Position numbers and translations under genes: made by a program. The notes beneath the pieces were generated by a model that was given only the letters and a program-made list of their open reading frames with translations, ran no database searches and was not told where the DNA came from. From Myxococcales bacterium (GTDB lineage Bacteria; Myxococcota_A; Polyangia; Polyangiales; Polyangiaceae): DNA of 64,000 bases. Shown piece after piece: positions 8,928-16,551 of this stretch. The stretch spans positions 248,001 through 312,000 of the forward strand of contig JADJKB010000024.1 of NCBI GenBank assembly GCA_016706225.1. Direction: 5' to 3'. Position 1 is the stretch's first letter, and each line of letters starts with the position of its first letter.

Positions 8928-9431
8928 TCATTCGTGGGTATCCCGAGCGCGGATTTTCGCGATGGCTTGCTTCAAGACGGCGGCATCCGCTCGGTCGCGA
9001 TCGCGGAGACCTTCCTTGGTCAGCAGGAGCCCCTCGAGGCTCAGGACACGTAGCGGCACGCCCTCGAGCTCGACCTCTTCGACGTACGCCGAGAGCTCCC
9101 GCCACGAGTGGCCGCAAGCGGCGGGCAGTACGTCGACGGTGAACTCGTCGTTGACCCGGATCGCGTAGTTGCCCTCGCGTTGGAAGATGTCGGGATCGTC
9201 GGCCAGCTCCTTTGCGGCGGCGTCGGGAAGCCTCGATAAGGCAGCGACCCAGCTCGGCGTGTTGTCGGGCGCGGGATCGACGAGGATGTCGATGTCCTCT
9301 GAAAAGCGGACAAAGCCATGTGCTGCGATCGCATAGCCTCCGACGAGCGCGTAGCGCGCCTCGGCTTCGTTCAGGTACCGCGCGAGAGTCCGGAGATCGT
9401 CCCAAGTCGCTGGACGCGTGAACTCAGCCAT
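8928..9431 (-). CDS. Nucleotidyltransferase (MNT/AbiEii-like fold)
   Basis: Protein of 167 residues with the polymerase-beta-type core: LVGGYAIAAHGFVR (29-42) followed by SEDIDILVD (44-52), supplying the GG and DxD-type metal ligands, and a third acidic strand near FTVDVL. Proteins of this kind transfer nucleotides to tRNA, proteins or small molecules and often belong to toxin-antitoxin or abortive-infection loci. The ATG at 9431 overlaps the end of an 80-residue gene by eight bases, so the two are almost certainly co-translated. The activity (toxin, antitoxin or other) cannot be told from sequence. Confidence 0.8.
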   Translation of the reverse strand: MAEFTRPATWDDLRTLARYLNEAEARYALVGGYAIAAHGFVRFSEDIDILVDPAPDNTPSWVAALSRLPDAAAKELADDPDIFQREGNYAIRVNDEFTVDVLPAACGHSWRELSAYVEEVELEGVPLRVLSLEGLLLTKEGLRDRDRADAAVLKQAIAKIRARDTHE

Positions 9432-9666
9432 GGCGTTGTTTGGCGGCCGCAACCATCGCCTCGACTTGCCAGCCGTCGCGGTCTCGGTTGGCGGCTTCGT
9501 GGCTCGGGTAGATGAAGAGGCCCTTTGGCGCTCGCGTCAGATACTGCGCCATCGCCGCGAGTGCCTGCCGCGTTTCCAGCGGAGGCAGTTGGTTTGCTCG
9601 CGGCGGTGTACGTTTCCCGATCACACGCAAGAACAGTTCGCCGGGCGCGTTCGAGGAGCGACGCAT
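9424..9666 (-). CDS. Small partner of the nucleotidyltransferase
   Basis: Eighty residues, basic at the N-terminus, with a helical middle (ETRQALAAMAQYLTRAP) and the aromatic patch GLFIYPSHEAANRDRDGW. No TM, signal or known domain. It precedes and overlaps the nucleotidyltransferase gene, which suggests a functional pair. An antitoxin-like or substrate-binding role is inference from that arrangement alone. The ATG at 9666 is the only sensible start. Confidence 0.65.
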   Translation of the reverse strand: MRRSSNAPGELFLRVIGKRTPPRANQLPPLETRQALAAMAQYLTRAPKGLFIYPSHEAANRDRDGWQVEAMVAAAKQRHG

Positions 9667-9719
9667 GGGTGCCCGGAGCGTAGCACGCCACTTGGCCGAG
9701 AGGGGATGCGTCGTCGCTC

Positions 9720-9920
9720 GCTCGACGCCCGCGGCGGGCGTGGCCTCCGAGACCTATAGTCGAGCGTTCCGTCCAGATCCCAGTCGACGCCGCCGAGCGT
9801 TTCCCAGCAATCCAAGCTGCCGTCCTTGTCGTGGTGCGGCCCATAGCTTCGACCCGTGCGCTTTTGCGGCAGCGAAAAAACGCTATCGCGACTGCCCAGG
9901 TCGACTCTCGCAACCCTCAC
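9720..9920 (-). pseudogene. N-terminal fragment of a Ca-binding metalloprotease
   Basis: A minus-strand frame encodes KDGSLDCWETL then GGVDWDLDGTLDY, the Asp-rich EF-like segment that lies N-terminal to the catalytic domain in this type of secreted bacterial metalloprotease. The frame then runs into Arg/Pro-rich sequence and stops. The matching catalytic half lies on the same strand at 10270-11085, but in the wrong order relative to this piece. The fragment sits immediately downstream of the repeat at 9856-9993. Confidence 0.5.
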
Positions 9921-9993
9921 TTCAGAATCGGCGGCTCGTAGATCTTCTTCGTGCCGGCGCCGCCGGGGAAGGAGTAGGTGTCGGCGCTGGCGT
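9856..9993 (-). repeat. Copy 2 of a ~140 bp repeat (3' end of IgGFc gene)
   Basis: Near-identical to 11299-11439 apart from several substitutions and short indels concentrated in the spacer half. The conserved part covers the last ~25 codons of the IgGFc-type lipoprotein gene (ending [18 protein letters not shown]) and the spacer after its stop. Here it is detached from any complete gene. Confidence 0.85.
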
Positions 9994-10269
9994 CAGTGCT
10001 GCCTCCCCCGGGGCGGTGCTCCCGGCGCTGACGCGCCGGTGCGCGCCGGCCTGCCCCCTCCTTGTCCGGCAAGCGCCGGCGGTGCTTCGAGTGACAGCGA
10101 CGCGCGGGGCTGGGCTGCGTGGTCGCACACCGCAAGCAGCGCCGCCGGCGCTTGCGCGGACGGAGGGGGCGCGTCGGTCTGGGCTTGGCAGCGCGCGTGA
10201 GAGACCCGACGAACGTGCTCCGCTCAGTCGGGGCGGATCCCAGAGTGGGTCGAGGCGGATCAACGGGAA

Positions 10270-11085
10270 CTGGCAAGTCACAGGCGTCCCCGACGCCGTC
10301 TCCGTCCGAGTCGGTCTGCGATGGGTTGAACACGGGGGAGCAGTTGTCCGTGCCGACGCCAACGCCGTCGCCATCCATGTCGTCAAAGAACGGTGGGCGC
10401 GGCGTCTCGTCCACCGACGTCAGCCGCACGCCGTCCAGGGCCTCGAAGCTCCCCGAAAGTTCACCTGGATGTTGGTCCAGTCGCCGTGGCTCTTGAGCTT
10501 GCTCGCAATGGCAAGATCACCGTTGATGTCCGGAGAGATGAACCCTCTCGGGGCCGTTCAGATTCCAACCGTGTACGGCGACGTTAATTTGGCGAAACAC
10601 GGACAAGGAGGTGACTTCGACGGAGCGCACCTGCACACCTGCGTCCTCCCCACGTTGCCATTGGTATCGGTCGGGAAACCGGGCACCCCGATGCTTTCGT
10701 TCAGGTTCGCCTCGTCCAGGAGCAGAAGCTCGGCGCGCGAGTAGTCGAGGCGCCGCTTCGAATTCAGATCGGACTGGAGCTGTAGTTCATCACGCTCGGG
10801 TAGTTCGGCTTGTAGTTCAGGCTGTCCGCGCCCCCGTGTTCCAGGTGGAGCGTGTGGCCGAGCTCGTGCATGAAGCTCCCGGCGGGCTCGTCGAAGTACC
10901 ACTTCGTGCTCACGTCAGCGACGTTTTCGCCGGGCAACGACACGACGAAGTCGTTGCCGCCAAACTCGGCGCACCCGGATCTTGTCGCCCCACCCAGCAA
11001 GCCGTGAACCCAGAGGTTGTAGCGGAATACGCTCGCCTTGGCGACCTCCCCGAAGTTAGGACTGATGCTACGGGCTCGCGACTCG
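10270..11085 (-). pseudogene. Zinc metalloprotease, catalytic and Ca-repeat parts, frameshifted
   Basis: Remains of a secreted metzincin-like protease in at least three frames. Going 5' to 3': NFGEVAKASVFRYN and FGGNDFVVSLPGE (about 11070-10925), the zinc site HELGHTLHLEH (about 10890-10855) with NYPSVMNYS after it, a frame change near 10785, then KRRLDYSRAELLLLDE, another change near 10640, then a [18 protein letters not shown] segment, then thrombospondin type 3 Ca-binding repeats [13 protein letters not shown] and [11 protein letters not shown] (about 10390-10290). The N-terminal domain and signal peptide are missing. HExxHxxxxxH is intact, so decay is recent or the frameshifts are sequence errors. 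Confidence 0.75.
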
Positions 11086-11298
11086 AACAGTCAAGGACGC
11101 ATCACGGTGAGTGTCCGCGTTGGTGAGCGATCATCCGACATCACGTTGCGTCATTTCACTTCGCTTGGTCAGTGTTGCAGGGCCTCGTGATTCCCCGCGC
11201 ATGCGCGGCTGCGCGCCGCTCCTTGGCGCCCCGCGCGGGCGCTCAGCTGCACCTCGCCGCACGGCGCGCCCGTATCATTGGTGCGACCCCCTAAGTCC

Positions 11299-11439
11299 GT
11301 GCGCTTTTGCGCAGCGAACGGAGTGCTCTCGCAAGACTGCCCAGGTCGACTCTCGCAACCCTTCACTTCAGAATCGGCGGTTCGTAGATCTTCTTCGTGC
11401 CGGCGCCGCCGGGGAAGGAGTAGGTGTCGGCGCTGGCGT
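11299..11439 (-). repeat. Copy 1 of the ~140 bp repeat
   Basis: Covers the 3' end of the complete IgGFc-type lipoprotein gene plus about 60 bases of downstream spacer. See 9856-9993 for the second copy. Having the two copies on either side of the broken metalloprotease suggests an old tandem duplication. Confidence 0.85.
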
Positions 11440-13264
11440 AGCCGTAGGCCATGATCTGGAAGGGTTGGTTGCCGGTGAGGCGGTGGACGCCGCCTTGAAG
11501 GGCGCAGCGGCGGGACTCGTACTGTTTGCCGTCGAGGGTGCCGGCGGGGTAGCTCTTGCACCCGGTGACCGGGCCGCCGTCGAGGGTGACCTGGGTGCCG
11601 ACCTCTGCGCCGATTACCACCCAGCTCTCCTTCCAGCCTGCCATGGACAAGAACACGTACTCGGTGCGCGCTTGCTCGATGGCAGGGAAGATCGTGAACG
11701 ATGGGTCGCCCTTCGGCTGCGGCTCGACGTAGCCCTCGCCGATCAGGAACTGCGCGACCACGATGGGCTCGCTGGCGGAGACCACGACGTCCTTCTGCGT
11801 CCAGGTGTCCTTCACCTCGCCGGGCTGCAGCGTGAAGGTGTCGAAGGGCGCGGGCAGGCTGGTCGTGACGACCGCGGGGGCCGCCGCGCCGACGAAGCGC
11901 AGCACGTCCGGCTCCTCCCAGTTCGTGAACTCGGCGTTCGAGCGGATCGGGCTGCGGGTGACCAGGAACTTCTTGCCGAACGACTCGACCGGCGCCAGCT
12001 GCTCCTCGAGGTGCTGGTAGCAGCAGCCGTTCGAGTTCTCATTCCAGCTCGGCGGATTCGGCGCGCCCTCGGGCAAGCCGACGCCAGACTCCTCCGTGCC
12101 GCTGAAGACCACCACGGGTTTGTTCGAATCGACGATGGTGCCGGTCATGTCCGCGCAGTAGGGCGGAGTCTGCATGGCGAGACACTCTTGCAGCGTCGAG
12201 TCGTCGCTCTCCAGGTTCAGCACGTCGAACGGTCCGAGGGTCATCTCGAGGGTGCTGCCAGCAGCGGTGGCAGGCACGAGCCCGTTGCCCTTGATGCGCC
12301 AGCTGGGTTTGACCTTGACCAGGGTGTTGGTCTGCGTGCCGACGATCGTGACGTAGGCACGCTGCACGAAGGCGCCGGGTGAAGGGAACGAGTGCGACGC
12401 GGCCCAGCCCGTCACGCGGTACTTGGTGCCCACGGATGTGGTCGGCAGGAGCAACGACGCGTCGGTCGAGAAACCGTGGCTCAGGTTGTTGAACTGGTAG
12501 ACGACGATCGGCACCGTGCTCGTGATGCGGAACGCCCGGGAGCTGATGCACGAGCCGGGCGAGGCCCAATCGCCGGGCTTCTGCGCGCAATCGATCTCGC
12601 GCGTCGGCATCTCGTACTCGGCCAGGGCGCCGGGTTGAATGGTGAAGGTCTTGATGGTGGTAGCGATGGGCGGCGCACCGAGGGGCTCGTCGTTCAGCTC
12701 GATCACCACGCTGGCGGGGGCGATGCCCGCGTTCGCCAGCGCGACGCCCCAGGGACCCGCGGCCGGGTCGCTCACGCCGTCGGAGAGATCGAGATCGACC
12801 GCGTAGAACTCGCAGCCGACGTTGGAGGACTCGGCCTCGGCGATGGCGCAGCCGTTCTCGCAGGCGCCGTTGTGGCAGAGCTCGCCGGCCGCGGCGTCGC
12901 AGGTCTTGATCTGCTCGCCGGCGACCCCGTCACCGCTGCACTTGTGCACCGCGTTGCCGACGCAGATGGTTCCGGTGCCGGAGCAGCCCGTGCAGCCCTG
13001 GCCCGGCGTGCAGGCGTGGGGGCAGAGCTCGGTCGTCGTCTGGCCGTTCTCGCAGGACAGGTAGCTCGAGCCGATGCAGACGCCGCACATGCCTCCCGTG
13101 CCGCCGGCGTCGAGGTTCACGCTGCCGCCCGCGCCGCCGGCTCCACCCGTGCTCGAGGTCCCGACGGCGCCGTTGGCCGAGCAGGCGCCCACGCCCAGCG
13201 CGCTCGCCACGAAGCTGAGCGTGAGGGCGACGAGCGGGAGCTTGATGTGAACGAATCGGGTCAT
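11363..13264 (-). CDS. IgGFc-binding-type surface lipoprotein
   Basis: Lipoprotein of 633 residues. Signal ends GVGAC (Cys28); a Gly/Ala linker follows, then a Cys-rich EGF-like region (about 60-145) with LCPHACTPGQGCTGCSGTG, then a long IgGFc-binding-protein-type domain (about 150-630) starting VGCEFYAVDLDL and including PIVVYQFNN. Proteins of this type are abundant in myxobacteria and presumed to be surface adhesins; the ligand is not known. GAGAGGAAAG just upstream of the ATG is a fair ribosome binding site. It lies 66 bases after the anti-sigma-like gene on the same strand. A paralogue without the Cys-rich part is at 41874-43646. Confidence 0.88.
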   Translation of the reverse strand: MTRFVHIKLPLVALTLSFVASALGVGACSANGAVGTSSTGGAGGAGGSVNLDAGGTGGMCGVCIGSSYLSCENGQTTTELCPHACTPGQGCTGCSGTGTICVGNAVHKCSGDGVAGEQIKTCDAAAGELCHNGACENGCAIAEAESSNVGCEFYAVDLDLSDGVSDPAAGPWGVALANAGIAPASVVIELNDEPLGAPPIATTIKTFTIQPGALAEYEMPTREIDCAQKPGDWASPGSCISSRAFRITSTVPIVVYQFNNLSHGFSTDASLLLPTTSVGTKYRVTGWAASHSFPSPGAFVQRAYVTIVGTQTNTLVKVKPSWRIKGNGLVPATAAGSTLEMTLGPFDVLNLESDDSTLQECLAMQTPPYCADMTGTIVDSNKPVVVFSGTEESGVGLPEGAPNPPSWNENSNGCCYQHLEEQLAPVESFGKKFLVTRSPIRSNAEFTNWEEPDVLRFVGAAAPAVVTTSLPAPFDTFTLQPGEVKDTWTQKDVVVSASEPIVVAQFLIGEGYVEPQPKGDPSFTIFPAIEQARTEYVFLSMAGWKESWVVIGAEVGTQVTLDGGPVTGCKSYPAGTLDGKQYESRRCALQGGVHRLTGNQPFQIMAYGYASADTYSFPGGAGTKKIYEPPILK

Positions 13265-13330
13265 GGGCTTTCCTCTCGAGCAGGGAACGGGCCTACATGT
13301 CGCTCCGCGAGATCTCCTTCACCAAAATCG

Positions 13331-14047
13331 TCATGGGGCCTTCGGCACCGCGGCGCGCACCTGATCCGCGAACGGGCTCTTGGGGAACTGAGCGAGAAAA
13401 CGCGTGGCGCGTGACGCGGCTTCACCGGGGCGACCGGCGCGGGAGAGCGCAGAGATCGCGACCGCCTCGCGCTCTTGATAGAGCATGCCCTTGGCAAAAC
13501 GCCGGTGGCCTTCGTCGGCTTTTTGCGCGGCGAGAGCGGGGTTCGTGGCAGCGAGAGCGCGGACTTCCGCCAGCTGCCGGACCTCTTCGGCGAGCGTTGG
13601 GCGTTCCGGCGGGGCGCTTGCTGATGGGGCAGGGGCGCCGGCTTTGGTCTTCGCGGATGCAACGACGGGCGGGGCCTCGATGGGGTCGACGATGGGCTCG
13701 GGTGCGGGCTCGATGATCGGCGCGGGCAGCGTGTTTGCGGAGGCTGCGCTCGCGACCATCGGCAGCGCGGCTGGTGGTGCGACCGGTGACGGGGATGTCG
13801 GTGAAGACAGGAACGCCGCGCCCGCGATGAGCCCCGCGCCGCCCCCACCGATGAGCCAGAGTTTGTGGCGCGCGAACCAGGACGGATCTGCGCTCGGTGC
13901 CGGGCCCGTCGTGATGGCGTCCTGCAAGCGATCGAGGCCGCCGCCTACGTCGAAGGGGACGTTGGTCGCGCCGAGCTGACCGAGAGCCTGCTTGAGCTCG
14001 GGTTCGAGCTCCGGATCGTCGACCATCCGGGTGGGAGGCTGGCTCAT
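13331..14047 (-). CDS. Probable membrane anti-sigma factor
   Basis: Protein of 238 residues with a short cytoplasmic N-terminus, one TM segment (about 62-80, KLWLIGGGGAGLIAGAAF), a Pro/Ala-rich periplasmic linker (about 82-150) and a C-terminal helical region that looks TPR-like (LAEVRALAATNPALAAQKAD and onward). Its start overlaps the sigma-factor stop by four bases (ATGA). The position and single-TM topology point to an anti-sigma role. It has no zinc-finger HxxxCxxC motif, so it is not a classical ZAS protein. The role is inferred from context. Confidence 0.7.
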   Translation of the reverse strand: MSQPPTRMVDDPELEPELKQALGQLGATNVPFDVGGGLDRLQDAITTGPAPSADPSWFARHKLWLIGGGGAGLIAGAAFLSSPTSPSPVAPPAALPMVASAASANTLPAPIIEPAPEPIVDPIEAPPVVASAKTKAGAPAPSASAPPERPTLAEEVRQLAEVRALAATNPALAAQKADEGHRRFAKGMLYQEREAVAISALSRAGRPGEAASRATRFLAQFPKSPFADQVRAAVPKAP

Positions 14048-14607
14048 GGTGCGGGGCTCGCGATCTGGCGTTGATTCTTCTTGTCGCTGCTGAGGCGTCG
14101 ATACTCGGTCAAGAACTCCGCCCGGGCCCGGTGCAAGCGCGAATAGATGGTGCCAATGGGCACGCCGAACGTCACGGCCAGAGCGTCACAACCCTCCCCC
14201 TCGAGCTCGAACAAGACGAACAGTGCGCGCTGTTCGAGGGAGAGTGTATCGAGCGCGCGCTGGGTGTTCGCGAGAGCTTCGGTGTTGATGGTGTTCGCGA
14301 GGGGATCTGCGGTCGAGCCGGGAGCGCGTTCGACGACGGCTTCGTCCGAGATCGGCGCGCGGCGGAGCGAGCGTCGGTGCGCCATGCCGACCCGCATCGC
14401 GATTTCCGCGAGCCAGGTGGTGGGTTTGGCCGCGCCCGGGCGAAAGCCACCCTTCTTGTGCACCACCAAGAACGTCTCCTGCACGATGTCTTCCACGTCC
14501 TGTCCTCTGAATCCGAGCTGCGTCACGTAGCGGGCGGCCCACTCGGCGTGGCGGCGGAAGAGCGCCTCCGCGTCGATTGACGCGGGATCCTCGGAAGAAA
14601 CGCCCAT
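14044..14607 (-). CDS. ECF-type RNA polymerase sigma factor
   Basis: Sigma factor of 187 residues. Region 2 shows DVEDIVQETFLVV (-10 recognition and core binding). Region 4 shows LSLEQRALFVLFELEG and the helix-turn-helix TFGVPIGTIYSRLHRAR (-35 recognition). There is no region 1 or 3, as in ECF sigmas. Two ATGs are possible (14607 and 14622), both with purine-rich upstream sequence. It follows the envelope-protein gene by 35 bases or fewer and overlaps the downstream anti-sigma-like gene, so it probably controls its own operon in response to an envelope signal. Confidence 0.9.
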   Translation of the reverse strand: MGVSSEDPASIDAEALFRRHAEWAARYVTQLGFRGQDVEDIVQETFLVVHKKGGFRPGAAKPTTWLAEIAMRVGMAHRRSLRRAPISDEAVVERAPGSTADPLANTINTEALANTQRALDTLSLEQRALFVLFELEGEGCDALAVTFGVPIGTIYSRLHRARAEFLTEYRRLSSDKKNQRQIASPAP

Positions 14608-14642
14608 CCTGCCCCCTACCATGTCGCCTCGCACACAATCCT

Positions 14643-15668
14643 TCACTGAAATCGTACCGAGAGCCCGAGGCTGACCCCCAGACCCGCGGGTGGCGCTTCG
14701 CTCGTCGAAAGCACTTCGCCGCGGGGGTTCCGCTCTTCGAGCACTGGGCGGACGAAGGGGATGTAGCCCTGGACCGCAGCGGAGAGGGCGACGGGCTCCG
14801 CGAGCGGGGCGCTGGCGCCGAGCTCGGCGACCAGCGCCGCCCAGGGCAACGCGGTGCGACGATCTTGCTCGAATCCGTCGCCCGAGGCGGACCAGCGGCC
14901 TGCGCTCGGTCCGAAGCAACCGCGCAGTCGCGCTTGCGCTTCGGGTTGTTCCAGGCAGAGCGAGAGCTGGCCCGCGACCATCGCAACCTCGGAGCGACCC
15001 GAGCCGACGTCGACGTTCTGCGCCGCGGTGCCGAAGCCCGATAGGCGCAGGGAGAGCTCCTCGGTGACAGGTACCAGCGCGGCCACGGACGCGCCCCACG
15101 CCGGCGCTGGCATTACCCCGAACAGCAGCAGGCCGTGGAGCTCGGCGTCCAGCGTGGCGCGCTCCTCTGGTTTGGGCGGCGGGCTCGGCAGGACGCTGGG
15201 TCGTGTTGATCGATTGGGTGTGGCTCGCGGAGCGGGAGCCAGCGCTGGTTTGGGCGGCGGTTCCGCGGGCGGAAGTGGCTCCAGAATGGCCTGCATCACC
15301 GTGGCGTCGATGGAGAGTGCGATCGCAAGCGCCACCGCGGCGCGCAGATCGTTGCACGGGACGTCGTTCGTGTGGAAGCGCCTTTCCGCCGCCAACTTGT
15401 CGTTGCGACTGACGACGAAGCGTAGTCCGTCGTCGCCGACGGGCTCGACCACGATGGCGATGCGTCGATCGATCGCCGGGCGCGTCAGCCAGAGCTGGAC
15501 GTTCTGGACCAGCTCGGTCTGCGTCATACAACGGTTGTCCGCGACGCGGATGGCCTCGGTGAGGGGCCAGGTCTCGGGTTCGTCGGCGCGCGCGCGGGAC
15601 GGGATGGTCAGCCAGAACATGGCGAGGGCGGCCCCGACCCATCTTCGAAAACCCGACCCGCGCCCCAT
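14643..15668 (-). CDS. Secreted envelope protein, first gene of sigma operon
   Basis: Protein of 341 residues with a clear signal peptide (hydrophobic 10-22, cleavage near SRARA-DE). A periplasmic domain (about 30-140) has two Cys. A Pro/Ala linker (about 145-190) leads to a C-terminal region of alternating hydrophobic and polar stretches ending in the aromatic GLSVRFQ, typical of an outer-membrane beta-barrel terminal strand. No named family. It may be the sensor or structural partner of the sigma/anti-sigma pair encoded immediately downstream; that is inference from operon order. The frame is open to 15905, but the signal peptide fixes the ATG at 15668. Confidence 0.65.
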   Translation of the reverse strand: MGRGSGFRRWVGAALAMFWLTIPSRARADEPETWPLTEAIRVADNRCMTQTELVQNVQLWLTRPAIDRRIAIVVEPVGDDGLRFVVSRNDKLAAERRFHTNDVPCNDLRAAVALAIALSIDATVMQAILEPLPPAEPPPKPALAPAPRATPNRSTRPSVLPSPPPKPEERATLDAELHGLLLFGVMPAPAWGASVAALVPVTEELSLRLSGFGTAAQNVDVGSGRSEVAMVAGQLSLCLEQPEAQARLRGCFGPSAGRWSASGDGFEQDRRTALPWAALVAELGASAPLAEPVALSAAVQGYIPFVRPVLEERNPRGEVLSTSEAPPAGLGVSLGLSVRFQ

Positions 15669-16091
15669 GCGCGGCAGCTTACTCGTCCGCCTGGCGTGTC
15701 GGAACTCGCGGGGCGTCTGGGGGGCTGCGGAAGCGGCGCGTGAAACCACGGGTCGGAGGATTCGCCCCCCGGCGTCGGATTCGAGACGGGCCGCCGAGCG
15801 CGTAGCGGCTGACGCAATGCCACGCCAACAGCCTCGTCCTCGAGCGAGCTGGCGATGCGCTCGGGCGCAGCGACGTCGCCATCGCCGATGGGCCAATCGC
15901 AGCAACCGTGATCAATCTCGATGGCAGCGGGCTCCTCCGCGCCGCCTCACGCTGAGCCGCGTCTGCGATCGGGTCCGAATCAGCAAAGGCTTCGTACTGC
16001 GCCCGCCCGGACGGCTTGAACCTGGATCTCGGTCTGGGAGTAGCCACCACGCGTTGACTGGGGCATGGTCCAGGAGGACCTTCACCGAGAC
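15669..16091. other. Divergent intergenic region
   Basis: Upstream region shared by the leftward envelope/sigma operon and the rightward GYF/kinase pair, and the natural place for an ECF-dependent promoter. I found no gene and no motif I can defend by eye. Confidence 0.4.
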
Positions 16092-16550
16092 ATGACCGAC
16101 ACGAACTGGTACTGGGCAGAGGCCGACGGCACCCCGCGCGCGGCCAGCGTGGCGGCGCTGCGAGCTTCGCTGTCGCTGTCGGCGTTGCCGCCCTTCGTGC
16201 TGGTGTGGCACACCGGCCTCGGCGATTGGTTGCCGGCATATCTCGTGAGCGAGCTCGCGAAGTCGGTCGGCATGGATGCGGTCGAGCAAGGTGAGCTCGA
16301 TCCCTCGCTGACCGAACCGCCCTCCGCGCCCGTCGAGTGGTACGTCGAGTGTTTCGGCGGCGCGCTGCCCGCATCGCTCGCCGATACCGGAGTGAGCCAG
16401 TCCGCGACGCGCGACGTGAACACCGGCCAGCGCTTCGATCCGCAGCAGATGAAGACGGTGCTCGGCGCCAGCAAACCGCTGCCGATCGGCGCGTTCCGCA
16501 GCGTGGACGACTACCTGCGGCACATTCGCGACCTGCGTGACAAAAGCTGA
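16092..16550 (+). CDS. GYF_2-like domain protein
   Basis: Protein of 152 residues. Two aromatic GYF_2-like units can be seen: NWYWAEADGTPRAASVAALR with LVWHTGLGDWLPA (about 4-55), and VEWYVECFGG later on. GYF_2 domains bind Pro-rich peptides or membrane partners. No signal or TM. It ends at the start of the kinase gene, with stop and start separated by one base, which points to co-translation and a shared signalling role. The ATG at 16092 is preferred over one at 16065. Confidence 0.65.
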   Translation: MTDTNWYWAEADGTPRAASVAALRASLSLSALPPFVLVWHTGLGDWLPAYLVSELAKSVGMDAVEQGELDPSLTEPPSAPVEWYVECFGGALPASLADTGVSQSATRDVNTGQRFDPQQMKTVLGASKPLPIGAFRSVDDYLRHIRDLRDKS

Positions 16551-16551
16551 G

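Noticed and set aside
11111..12382. 423-codon plus-strand frame opposite the first IgGFc-type gene
   Set aside because: Antisense shadow with biased composition; the minus strand is clearly coding.
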